A DNA stretch of 8,943 bases from an uncultured Candidatus Saccharibacteria bacterium (GCA_903891235.1 CAITDW010000218.1:1-8943), one strand, 5' to 3'; positions 1 through 6,428 are shown, counted from the stretch's first letter. The notes: generated from the sequence alone by a model not told the origin. Made by a program: numbers and translations.

Positions 1-192
1 AGTTATATATTCCGCTTTATCCCTGAATTAAATAAATTGCCGAAACAATTTCTTTTCAATATCTGGGAAGCACCAAGCTCTGTCTTGAAAAAAGCAGGAA
101 TTACATTAGGACAGAATTATCCCAACCCTATAATTGACTTAAAGTATTCGAGAGAGAAAGCTCTACAAGCTTATAATAGTATTAAGTTGTAG
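1..192 (+). CDS. phrB: Deoxyribodipyrimidine photolyase, C-terminal fragment
   Basis: This is the last 63 codons and stop of a gene that begins outside the window. Photolyases are cytoplasmic flavoproteins that use blue light and FAD to split cyclobutane pyrimidine dimers in DNA. The fragment starts at the RxxPEL segment (F-I-P-E-L), followed by L-P, an I-W-E-A-P block, a K-K-A-G-I-T-L-G stretch, Y-P-x-P-I-x-D, and a final S-R-E-K-A-L-x-A-Y. These are the closing landmarks of the FAD-binding helical domain in class I photolyases, in the same order as in E. coli PhrB. The catalytic and FAD-contact residues upstream are not in the window, so photolyase cannot be separated from a photolyase-like cryptochrome, though bacterial context favours repair. 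It converges on the symporter gene at 408-1610. The reading frame is intact to its stop. Confidence 0.85.
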   Translation, partial: SYIFRFIPELNKLPKQFLFNIWEAPSSVLKKAGITLGQNYPNPIIDLKYSREKALQAYNSIKL

Positions 193-293
193 GTAGACAG
201 TAATATTACAAAAAGATCGTTTGATAAGAAAGCAGAACTATTGAAATTTAAACAATAGAGAAAGATTAATTGTTGATATTTATAGGAATAACC

Positions 294-313
294 TGAAAAT
301 ACTATTATTTTCA
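294..313 (+). terminator. Weak AT-only hairpin after the photolyase gene
   Basis: TGAAAATA (294-301) and TATTTTCA (306-313) pair perfectly over 8 bp around a 4-nt loop. The stem is almost entirely A-T and has no clear T-run after it, so it may be only a weak terminator or chance in AT-rich DNA. The rest of 193-362 shows no gene or recognisable element. Confidence 0.25.
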
Positions 314-362
314 TAAGCCTAACATAGGATTACCAAAGCATTATTACTATAAGTTGATTAAG

Positions 363-405
363 AAAATAATGGCTGTTTCTATCATAAAATTATAGCCATT
401 ATTTT
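363..405. terminator. Bidirectional terminator between convergent genes
   Basis: AAAATAATGGCT (363-374) is perfectly inverted at AGCCATTATTTT (394-405), a 12-bp stem with a 19-nt loop. T-rich tails follow in both directions because the outer stem is A/T. It lies just after the stop of the minus-strand symporter gene and between two convergent genes, the expected place for a shared intrinsic terminator. Confidence 0.7.
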
Positions 406-407
406 TA

Positions 408-1610
408 TCATTTTAGCCTTTGCCATATTTTTTCAAATACGATTGGAAATAAACCATTACCGAATATATTAAATGCTGTGCAAAACGGGTCAAATAATAT
501 GTACATCATCAAAATAATACCGCTCATTTCTGGAGTAAATTGTAGGCTAGACTCTAATACAGGAATCATAACTATGATAGTACCGCCTGGTATCCCCGCC
601 GCAGCAAATTTTGCAAGTACATAACTAATAGCAAATGTAAGATATGCAGAGAATTCTGGCATATTATGGTATTGTACTACATATAAAGATAAAGCCATCA
701 AAGGTATACCAAGAGCATCACCTAGCATATGAGTATTAGTTATTGATGGTATTATACTTTGAGTGAGTTCATGATCTTTGCTATTTTTCATTGCTCCTGA
801 AGTAAGCACTGGTAAAGCTGCAGCACTAGACATAGTACTAAATCCTATAATAGCTGCTGGGATAATATTTTGTATCGCTAAAATAGTACGCTTGATGTTA
901 AAACTCATTGTTATCAAGTATGCAGTACCTATGTATAGACAATATAAAGCTATTAATACTACTAGTAACGGCATAAAGTTCTTGAAGATAATATTTAAGG
1001 TACCAGTATGCTGAAACTTTAATATAAAACCTAAAATGAATATTGGGAGAATTGGAATAAAAATATTATTCAAGAACTTGTTAGAGGTATTATTAAGATT
1101 TTTTGCCGCCTGTAATAATTTATTTTTATTTTGTGTACTAGTATAGATACCAAGTAATATTCCTAATATCAAACCATTAGCATTGCTACAGAATTTTGCC
1201 AATATCAGTTCAAATAATGGTTCCAACGTTATTGTTTTATTACTTACATTAGCAAGTTCTACAGTAATGATATTTTGGGATACTATACTTACGTAATAAG
1301 AGCTGATTACTGCTATTAAGTTCGATGCGCACATCATACTTAATAGCAGAGCAGTGTATGTTATTAAGCCAGTTTTTAAACGTGCAAAACTATAAAAAGC
1401 AAAAGAGAATATAATGAATGGCAGTATGAATATTAATACACTCTTGATCGATAAACTGATCGACAGAAAAAAAGCCTTTAGTATCTCTGGTACAAAATCT
1501 CCAAATGCTAAACTAACTAGGACTATAGCTATTAGCTGAGCTGGTAAACTAAAAAGAATTTGTTTATAATTTATGAATGTTATATTACCTTTATTTTCAA
1601 TATTTAACAT
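408..1610 (-). CDS. SDF/DAACS-family cation-coupled symporter
   Basis: A 400-residue inner-membrane transporter of the dicarboxylate/amino acid:cation symporter (SDF) family, probably driving solute uptake with Na+ or H+. Long hydrophobic segments cover most of the protein. The C-terminal transport core is recognisable: a serine-rich HP1-like loop (F-S-T-M-S-S-A-A-A-L-P, about 257-267), a TM7 block at 292-300, a glycine/proline HP2-like loop (A-A-G-I-P-G-G-T, 337-344), and a TM8 with D374, T378 and N381, which align with D394, T398 and N401 of GltPh. Two departures matter. The TM7 NMDGT motif is replaced by N-T-H-M-L-G-D, and the position of substrate-binding R397 of GltPh is C377. In the family that Arg holds an acidic side chain, and ASCT neutral amino acid exchangers have Cys/Thr there, so an acidic substrate should not be assumed. 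The start is the first ATG, 42 nt below a good promoter, with only a weak Shine-Dalgarno. It is often annotated gltP-like, but substrate is unknown. Confidence 0.8.
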   Translation of the reverse strand: MLNIENKGNITFINYKQILFSLPAQLIAIVLVSLAFGDFVPEILKAFFLSISLSIKSVLIFILPFIIFSFAFYSFARLKTGLITYTALLLSMMCASNLIAVISSYYVSIVSQNIITVELANVSNKTITLEPLFELILAKFCSNANGLILGILLGIYTSTQNKNKLLQAAKNLNNTSNKFLNNIFIPILPIFILGFILKFQHTGTLNIIFKNFMPLLVVLIALYCLYIGTAYLITMSFNIKRTILAIQNIIPAAIIGFSTMSSAAALPVLTSGAMKNSKDHELTQSIIPSITNTHMLGDALGIPLMALSLYVVQYHNMPEFSAYLTFAISYVLAKFAAAGIPGGTIIVMIPVLESSLQFTPEMSGIILMMYILFDPFCTAFNIFGNGLFPIVFEKIWQRLK

Positions 1611-1659
1611 GTAGTACGTTGCAATCTTAATCTCATGGACTGCGAAAGTTACTAGGGGA

Positions 1660-1687
1660 ATAATAGTATGCTAAATGAATTAGTCAA
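1660..1687 (-). promoter_or_regulatory. Sigma-70-like promoter of the symporter gene
   Basis: On the minus strand TTGACT (1687-1682, 5 of 6 to consensus) and TATTAT (1665-1660, 5 of 6) are 16 bp apart. Transcription would start near 1652 and give a leader of about 42 nt before the ATG at 1610. This is a pattern match only. Confidence 0.5.
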
Positions 1688-1836
1688 GAAGGTTAGTGTC
1701 AACTGTTTAATTAGCTCTCTGTCAATAGTAAAATAGAGTAATCTCTTATAGTTAATGACTGGCTCAGTTGATTTATAACACCCCAAATAAAAGTATTTCA
1801 GGATTATTCCTTAATCTCTAAAGTAATTATCCTAAA

Positions 1837-1864
1837 TTGACGTATAAATTAAGTAAAAAATACT
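1837..1864 (+). promoter_or_regulatory. Possible promoter of the desaturase gene
   Basis: TTGACG (1837-1842) and AATACT (1859-1864) are 16 bp apart, about 65 bp before the desaturase ATG. An eight-T run and a small inverted repeat, AGAGT-TAAT-ACTCT (1879-1892), lie between this and the start codon. The -10 is a poor match (4 of 6) and AT-rich DNA gives many such matches. Apart from this and the symporter promoter, the 1611-1927 gap shows no gene. Confidence 0.3.
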
Positions 1865-1927
1865 TGTGTTTTTTTTACAGAGTTAATACTCTACTCGAGA
1901 ACTTATATTGATATAAAACGGTTTATC

Positions 1928-3136
1928 ATGAAAAATATTAAAATAAATTATATTGCTGGCTTTGTACTGATAGTATATCCGCTAATAATATGTTTTTTAG
2001 GGTTACTTTACTGGAATAAATTTGGTATTTCTACGTTCGAGATTGTATGTGTTATTGCTTCTTTTTATACTTTTTGTATTTCTGTAGGTGTAGGAATACA
2101 TAGGTTATGGGCACATGGGTCTTATAAAACAAACAAATTTATTGAGCTTATTTTAGCAGTAGTGTCAGCTGGAACATTGCAAGGGCCAGTACTTGCTTGG
2201 GTTTCTGATCATGATAAACATCATTCATATACCGATGTGTTAGGAAAAGATCCGCATACCCCTCTAAAATACTGCTTGTTAGAAGAAAATAAGAATGAGT
2301 ATTCAACTAAAGGGAAATTAAAAGGATTTTTTTGGTCGCATATGGGATGGATGCTAGACGGCAGAGAGCCTAGAAAACAAATAGAGAGGAGTGCCTTAAA
2401 AAGGTTAGGAAAAAACAAAATCGTTATGTGGCAATTTAAAAATTATTGGAATATAGCCATACTCGTGAATACATTGGTTCCGTTTTGTATAGGTTATGGT
2501 ATAGGTGGTAGTTTGCAATATGCCATGGCTGGATTCATATTTATTGGCGTTGGAAGAGCTATCCAGCAACAAGCCACTTTCTGTATTAATTCTGTAGTAC
2601 ATTTTTTTGGCAGCAAGGAATATACAAACGTGACGGCAGGTGACATACCAGCTTTATTTTTTATGTTTCTTGGAGAGAATTGGCATAATTTTCACCACGC
2701 CTTTCCGCGTGACTATAGAAATGGGCATAAATGGTATCAACTAGATGTGCACAAATGGATAATAGTGTTAATGGAAAAGTTAGGTTTGGTAAGCAATGTT
2801 ATTAGAACGCCTAATGAACGGATTAAAGCAAAAGTTGAACTAACAAAGCAGCAATTTACGATTAACATGAAAAAGCAATTAAATGATATAGAGACTATGT
2901 TTACTAAGTTTGTCGAAACTCTAACAAAGGAAATAGATGAACATATTAATCAAGTTAGCGTCAACGTAAATAATAGATTAATAAAATTAAAACAAAAAGC
3001 ATTATTTCTTGGAAAAAGAATAGAATATCTAACAAATAACTCTAATGAGATAAAACAAAAGGAAATAGAAAAAATTCTAGTAAAGCTTAGACAGTTGGAA
3101 TTCGATTTTGGTAAATATGTTAGTTATAATACCTGA
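1928..3136 (+). CDS. SCD-type fatty acid (acyl-CoA/acyl-lipid) desaturase with coiled-coil tail
   Basis: A 402-residue membrane di-iron desaturase, expected to introduce a cis double bond (probably delta-9) into a saturated acyl chain using O2 and electrons from an external donor. All metal ligands of the stearoyl-CoA desaturase family are visible: H58-R-L-W-A-H63, H95-D-K-H98-H99 and H253-N-F-H256-H257, plus the SCD-specific N221/H225 pair (N-S-V-V-H). Further SCD-like blocks are D-P-H (108-110), S-H-M-G-W (137-141) and D-Y-R after box III. Hydrophobic segments lie near 8-27, 33-54, 72-91, 174-196 and 197-216. Residues 297-402 are not part of the catalytic core. They are charged, Lys/Glu-rich and heptad-like, with no Pro after 295, suggesting a cytoplasmic coiled coil. 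No cytochrome b5 domain is visible, so the donor must be separate. No strong Shine-Dalgarno precedes the chosen ATG; the N-terminal hydrophobic segment supports this start. Confidence 0.87.
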   Translation: MKNIKINYIAGFVLIVYPLIICFLGLLYWNKFGISTFEIVCVIASFYTFCISVGVGIHRLWAHGSYKTNKFIELILAVVSAGTLQGPVLAWVSDHDKHHSYTDVLGKDPHTPLKYCLLEENKNEYSTKGKLKGFFWSHMGWMLDGREPRKQIERSALKRLGKNKIVMWQFKNYWNIAILVNTLVPFCIGYGIGGSLQYAMAGFIFIGVGRAIQQQATFCINSVVHFFGSKEYTNVTAGDIPALFFMFLGENWHNFHHAFPRDYRNGHKWYQLDVHKWIIVLMEKLGLVSNVIRTPNERIKAKVELTKQQFTINMKKQLNDIETMFTKFVETLTKEIDEHINQVSVNVNNRLIKLKQKALFLGKRIEYLTNNSNEIKQKEIEKILVKLRQLEFDFGKYVSYNT

Positions 3137-3322
3137 ATCTATTAGGTGTGATGGATGAATAAAATACAAACTTTAAGATTTAGACATGTTACAGCATTGC
3201 TGTTTTAGGTAGCTATATGTTTGTGTATCAGAAAAGTATATGTTGTTCCATTTATAGAAGAAGAAAAAGACTGCATTTTTCCAAAAACACTAAAATTAAC
3301 GAACAAATTCTGGCAAAATAAT

Positions 3323-3343
3323 TGTTTATTTTGGGTGTAAACA
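3323..3343. repeat. Interrupted palindrome near the left transposon end
   Basis: TGTTTA (3323-3328) and TAAACA (3338-3343) form a perfect 6-bp inverted repeat around nine bases. It begins with TGT, as ends of TnsB/TniA-type elements usually do, and contains the 11-bp motif shared with the right flank. It may be a transposase site or the end itself, but the matching right end does not align well enough to decide. Confidence 0.3.
3326..3336 (+). repeat. Left copy of 11-bp flanking inverted repeat
   Basis: TTATTTTGGGT here is matched exactly in inverted orientation at 6391-6401 (ACCCAAAATAA). The two copies bracket the transposase, ATPase and recombinase genes, as transposase-binding sites at the ends of a TniA/TnsB element would. 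The rest of 3137-3382 holds only these repeats and no convincing gene. Confidence 0.45.
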
Positions 3344-3348
3344 GCCCT

Positions 3349-3390
3349 AATAAATTGCCTTATATCAGCATAATTAAATTGCCTATTTTT
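3349..3390 (+). repeat. Tandem left-end repeats, likely transposase-binding sites
   Basis: AAATTGCCT occurs at 3352-3360 and again at 3375-3383, exactly 23 bp apart, each preceded by a TAAT-containing stretch. The inner copy (3371-3390) matches the inverted right-flank copy at 6409-6428 in 17 of 20 positions and overlaps the last codons of the ATPase gene. Arrays of about 20-23 bp repeats at each end are the known architecture for TnsB/TniA binding. Assignment to this transposase is inference. Confidence 0.5.
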
Positions 3391-4186
3391 CACCGATTAA
3401 TAAGCAACTTCTAGCAGCATCAACTATTTCTTTTGTAATAGTAGTCATGCAATTTACTCTCATTATTCGTAAGGATTGTTTTATCAAGCGGTTGATTAGT
3501 CGAAAGTTACCGCTTGTAATCCTTACTATTGATGAAATTACTTCGTGACTGCAAAAATCATTCTCATTTATTTCTGTATTTAGCTTGCCTAGATGTTTTT
3601 GCAGAATAAATAACACCTCTTCTTTACCAAGATTCTTAAATTGATGTACAAATCCAATACGTGAATATAGTTGAGGGTATCTTTCAAGAATCCTTTCTAT
3701 TCCTGGCATTCCAATAAAAATGAAATTCGTCTTTCCTTTATCATACAGTTCACGCAATAACTCAAAAGATTGTGGTTTTAATCTTTCAGCCTCATCTATA
3801 AGCACTAACTCAGCAAAATTCTTATTTTCTAATCTAACAGAGTCAGGGATTGCTTCTGGGTACAAGTATCTTTCTTTTGCCCAGTTAAACTTTCTTTGCA
3901 GTTCTTCTATATCTCTAATAACATCTCTACTCCAATTCAAGCTACTTGGTGTATAAAGAATACTATTTAACTTGGCAAAGGCAAATTTTGCAACTAGAGG
4001 ATCTGCTTTGTAGTACATTTGATCTACATATTTTTTTGCCTTATCAAACTTCGTATAATATTTAGCAGCTTCAGTTTTACCTGCTCCTGCAGGTCCATAA
4101 CAAAGTCCTATATATTTATCACGATCACAGGCTTTGCAAAATTCGGCGAATTGTTTGTATTGTTTTGTAGTAATAAACTTATTCAT
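3383..4186 (-). CDS. TniB/TnsC-like AAA+ transposition ATPase
   Basis: A 267-residue ATPase of the TniB/TnsC/MuB group, the regulator that binds target DNA and activates a partner DDE transposase. Walker A is G31-P-A-G-A-G-K37-T38, Walker B is L-V-L-I-D131-E132 with a following A-E, and a sensor-1-like strand F-I-F-I-G-M-P-G spans 155-162. R176 in Y-S-R-I-G is a candidate arginine finger. The C-terminal part (about 185-267) is helical, as in the AAA+ lid. The length is close to the 271-residue ATPase of Tn552. Its ATG lies inside the last codons of the transposase gene (8-nt overlap), and no well-spaced Shine-Dalgarno is seen, so translational coupling is likely. Its 3' end is embedded in the left-end repeats. 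IS21 IstB-type helpers are an alternative family, but the partner transposase fits TniA/TnsB better. No TniQ/TnsD or TnsA gene is present in the window. Confidence 0.82.
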   Translation of the reverse strand: MNKFITTKQYKQFAEFCKACDRDKYIGLCYGPAGAGKTEAAKYYTKFDKAKKYVDQMYYKADPLVAKFAFAKLNSILYTPSSLNWSRDVIRDIEELQRKFNWAKERYLYPEAIPDSVRLENKNFAELVLIDEAERLKPQSFELLRELYDKGKTNFIFIGMPGIERILERYPQLYSRIGFVHQFKNLGKEEVLFILQKHLGKLNTEINENDFCSHEVISSIVRITSGNFRLINRLIKQSLRIMRVNCMTTITKEIVDAARSCLLIGEK

Positions 4187-5636
4187 TTTTATATAATTTT
4201 AATTTCCTGATTTTTATTGGTTTTATAACCTTTTCCTCTTCATGATTATAACTTGGCAAATCTTGCCTTGATGCAGCAATAACAGAATCTATCAGCGATC
4301 TTCGTTCAAGTAATTTCTTTCTTAAATTACGTCTTCTTTTATTTCTTGCACTCTGAATTTCTTTGATACCTATTGATTCAGTTGCTAAATCTGCACATAC
4401 AGCTTGGCATAAAAACTTGTTATTGTGGAATACTCTGACTGAAGTAATATTTGAGGGGTTATACCTGATTGTAATATGTTCACCGATATACTCGGCAAGT
4501 ACAATGTCCATATATCTTAACCCCTGAAAATGTATACCATCTCTCAACACTTTTCGTGAGCGAACCTCGGTCAGTAGTAATAGGTCTAGTTGATCAAGGG
4601 AATTAAGTATTTGCGGCAAAAAACCATTACTTTGCCACTGGTCTTGCGGAGCGAGTTTTTTCTCGCCTGTATTGTTGTTGTGGTTAATGATAAAATCATA
4701 AACAAATTTATCCAGTTGTTTGAGTGTAAAAGTTTCGCAAGCTTTTTGCAGCGATTGCTGCAATTTGATATACGACACCAGTTTCTGATTTAGAGTTCTA
4801 AAGAATCTTTCTATTTTGCCTCTTCCTCTTGGAGTACCAATTTCTGAAAATATTAGTTTAATCTTCAAATCTATACTTACTTGTTCTATATGTTTGGATG
4901 TAAAATCACTACCATGATCAGTATATAGAGTTTCTGGCACGCCATGTATGATCCATTTTGCATCTTTCTTTCTCCATATTGCTTGCCTTAAAGACAGAGA
5001 CGTCTTTGTTGCTGATGGAGACAAAAATGATAAGTCGTATCCACAAATTGCATGACTATAATCATCCATAATTATTGTTAGCCAAGGTCTTTGTAAAATC
5101 GTCCTATGATTTAAAATCTCAATATCCATTAAAACATGATCTGCCTGCCAGATTTCATTTGGTCTATTACAATTACGAATATGCAATAAGTCATATTTCT
5201 GTTTATAAGCTTTTGTCCCTTTTTGTTTTAGACATAATAAGTCATCAGGAATATTGGATATAATTTTGCAAACAGCTCGATAGCTCGGAGAATATAAATC
5301 AGAGTTTTTGCAATGATCACTAACTAATTTATGAATGTTAGAAGATGAGGTATTAGGATGTTGTAAATATAGTGCTTCAATAAATTCTATAGTTAATTTG
5401 TCTATCTTTCTAGCTGCGCCTTTATCGCGTCTAACCTGCCTGAATAACCCAACTAAACCATATTCTTTATATTTATTTACCCAAGAACTTAAAGTTCTTC
5501 TTGGAATAGTGTTTCTTTGAGCAATTTCTTTTAAAGTGCCTTGATTATTAATGTATGGTTCGATAATTTTATATTTATCAAATACATATTTGCGATCCTC
5601 TTCTGTTAGCTCAGCTAAACTTATCAACTCTGACAT
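4179..5636 (-). CDS. TniA/TnsB-like DDE transposase
   Basis: A 485-residue transposase of the Mu/TnsB/TniA type, which cuts and joins the transposon's 3' ends to target DNA. A helix-turn-helix lies near residues 33-58 (T-L-K-E-I-A ... R-R-T-L-S-S-W). The RNase-H-like core shows D166 in Q-A-D-H, D240 in Y-T-D-H-G-S-D-F, and E276 in P-R-G-R-G-K-I-E-R-F-F, the complete DDE triad with the family's G-K-x-E-R-F signature. A Mu-type C-terminal beta-barrel fits about 360-415, followed by a Lys/Arg-rich tail (430-446) and a basic end that may contact the ATPase. The length is close to the 480-residue transposase of Tn552. The start is supported by a Shine-Dalgarno, GGAAG, 7 nt upstream and a promoter just above it. 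There is no frameshift or missing catalytic residue, so the protein looks functional. It is the first gene of a two-gene operon with the ATPase. Confidence 0.87.
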   Translation of the reverse strand: MSELISLAELTEEDRKYVFDKYKIIEPYINNQGTLKEIAQRNTIPRRTLSSWVNKYKEYGLVGLFRQVRRDKGAARKIDKLTIEFIEALYLQHPNTSSSNIHKLVSDHCKNSDLYSPSYRAVCKIISNIPDDLLCLKQKGTKAYKQKYDLLHIRNCNRPNEIWQADHVLMDIEILNHRTILQRPWLTIIMDDYSHAICGYDLSFLSPSATKTSLSLRQAIWRKKDAKWIIHGVPETLYTDHGSDFTSKHIEQVSIDLKIKLIFSEIGTPRGRGKIERFFRTLNQKLVSYIKLQQSLQKACETFTLKQLDKFVYDFIINHNNNTGEKKLAPQDQWQSNGFLPQILNSLDQLDLLLLTEVRSRKVLRDGIHFQGLRYMDIVLAEYIGEHITIRYNPSNITSVRVFHNNKFLCQAVCADLATESIGIKEIQSARNKRRRNLRKKLLERRSLIDSVIAASRQDLPSYNHEEEKVIKPIKIRKLKLYKNE

Positions 5637-5644
5637 AATTCGTC

Positions 5645-5673
5645 TTCCGCATAGTTTTACGAATAGTTAAAAT
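5645..5673 (+). other. dif-like sequence upstream of the transposase gene
   Basis: CGCATA (5648-5653) and GTTAAAAT (5666-5673) stand 12 nt apart. In E. coli dif, the XerC arm contains CGCATA and the XerD arm ends in GTTAAAT, 11 nt apart. The outer arms thus resemble a Xer site, but the inner arm bases match poorly and the spacing is one longer. It overlaps the first ACGAA unit. Confidence 0.25.
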
Positions 5674-5680
5674 TATAACA
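5672..5680 (-). promoter_or_regulatory. Extended -10 promoter for the transposase operon
   Basis: On the minus strand TGT precedes a perfect TATAAT (5677-5672), giving the extended -10 pattern TGnTATAAT. Transcription would start near 5665, about 29 nt before the transposase ATG. No good -35 is seen, which extended -10 promoters tolerate. Confidence 0.45.
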
Positions 5681-5849
5681 ATCCACAATAAAATTACTAA
5701 ACTTATCTTCACACCAAATAATTGCTTGTCTTAATACGAAATTATTACTAACATATTGTAACTCAGATTTTACGAATATAGTTCGTATATTTTAGTATAA
5801 AACGAACTAACCAAAAAACAACAGTAAATTTTAAAAAAAATTAACTAAT

Positions 5850-6377
5850 ATGGCTTACCAATTTAAAAGAGAACCACTAACACCATCAGAAGCTGATAAA
5901 CTTTATCAATCTTGTAATTCCGTTCAAGAAAAACTTATTATATGGATTTTACTAGATACAGGTTTAAGAGTTTCAGAACTTTGTAGCCTCACTCCTTGCG
6001 AGATCCTTTGGCAACAAAAATCTATTCGTATTAGTGGAAAAGGGGGACCATTTGGAAAAAAGACTAAAAAGAGGGTAGTACCGATGTCCAATAGAGTACA
6101 ATCTCTTCTAGAACATTATTTTGCAATAAATGATAAATTTCCTATAGGTCCAAGACAAGTGCAAAAAATAGTCAAAGAAATTGCTAATAGAGCTCAAATA
6201 TCAAAAACAGTAACTCCTCATATTTTAAGACATACCTTTGCAACGTTAGCTTTACAAAAAAACATTTCATTAGCTTCTGTGCAAAAAATACTTGGTCATG
6301 ATAGACTAGCAACCACTTCTATTTATCTAAACTTTACCGATGAACATGTTGTAGATGAATTCACTAGAAAATGGTAA
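5850..6377 (+). CDS. Minimal tyrosine recombinase (catalytic domain only), putative transposon resolvase
   Basis: A 175-residue member of the tyrosine recombinase/integrase superfamily, which exchanges DNA strands through a covalent phosphotyrosine. All catalytic residues are visible: R40 in T-G-L-R-V-S-E-L, K64 in the G-K-G-G beta-hairpin, H124-x-x-R127 in H-I-L-R-H-T-F-A, H150 in I-L-G-H, and nucleophile Y159 in T-S-I-Y. XerC/D-type proteins are about 300 residues because an N-terminal SAM-like core-binding domain precedes this part. Here it is absent. An in-frame TAA at 5832 closes the frame upstream, and the 213-bp gap cannot hold the missing domain. No clear Shine-Dalgarno is seen. The gene is divergent from a TniA-type transposase, the place where related elements keep a serine resolvase, so cointegrate resolution is the favoured role. 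A phage-derived or decayed integrase is possible. Confidence 0.85.
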   Translation: MAYQFKREPLTPSEADKLYQSCNSVQEKLIIWILLDTGLRVSELCSLTPCEILWQQKSIRISGKGGPFGKKTKKRVVPMSNRVQSLLEHYFAINDKFPIGPRQVQKIVKEIANRAQISKTVTPHILRHTFATLALQKNISLASVQKILGHDRLATTSIYLNFTDEHVVDEFTRKW

Positions 6378-6390
6378 TCTACATGATGAT

Positions 6391-6428
6391 ACCCAAAATA
6401 ACGTGGCACAAATTAGGCAATGTAATTA
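6391..6428 (-). repeat. Right-flank inverted copies of the end repeats
   Basis: ACCCAAAATAA (6391-6401) is the exact inverse of 3326-3336. Positions 6409-6428 match the inverse of 3371-3390 in 17 of 20 bases. Both lie between the recombinase stop and the CDF start and define the right side of the transposon. The order of the two motifs relative to the element's interior is the opposite of that on the left, and no target-site duplication was found. Nothing else is seen in 6378-6471. Confidence 0.45.

Larger units (their letters stand above)
5638..5849. promoter_or_regulatory. Divergent control region with ACGAA half-site array (candidate resolution site)
   Basis: This gap between transposase and recombinase carries six ACGAA/TTCGT half-sites: TTCGT at 5639 and 5782, and ACGAA at 5659, 5736, 5772 and 5802. 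Two pairs form the same unit, TTCGT-N15-ACGAA (5639-5663 and 5782-5806). A tighter inverted pair, TACGAA-TATAG-TTCGTA, lies at 5771-5787. Opposed arms around a short centre are how tyrosine recombinase sites are built, and internal resolution sites next to the recombinase gene are known for TnpI of Tn4430. The first unit overlaps the leader and ribosome-binding site of the transposase gene. The second straddles a TATAAA (5796-5801) that could be the recombinase -10. Operator function is therefore an equally open reading. Confidence 0.45.

Noticed and set aside
1668..1736. Short plus-strand frame of 22 codons with a good Shine-Dalgarno (AGGGGA) in the symporter-desaturase gap
   Set aside because: It encodes no recognisable motif and lies inside the symporter promoter on the other strand. 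The purine-rich match may be chance.
3191..3203. Perfect small palindrome ACAGCA-T-TGCTGT downstream of the desaturase
   Set aside because: Only about four base pairs could form around a usable loop, and just a short T-run follows, so it is not a credible terminator.
3205..3393. GTG-started 62-codon minus-strand frame overlapping the end of the ATPase gene
   Set aside because: Its apparent repeat of R-Q-F simply translates the 23-bp end repeats, and the rest is low in motif content. The DNA is better explained as transposon end sequence.
3318..6415. Target-site duplication next to TGT/ACA ends at 3323 and 6410
   Set aside because: The flanking five bases are ATAAT and AATTA, which do not match, and the ATTGCC repeats would fall inside on one side and outside on the other.
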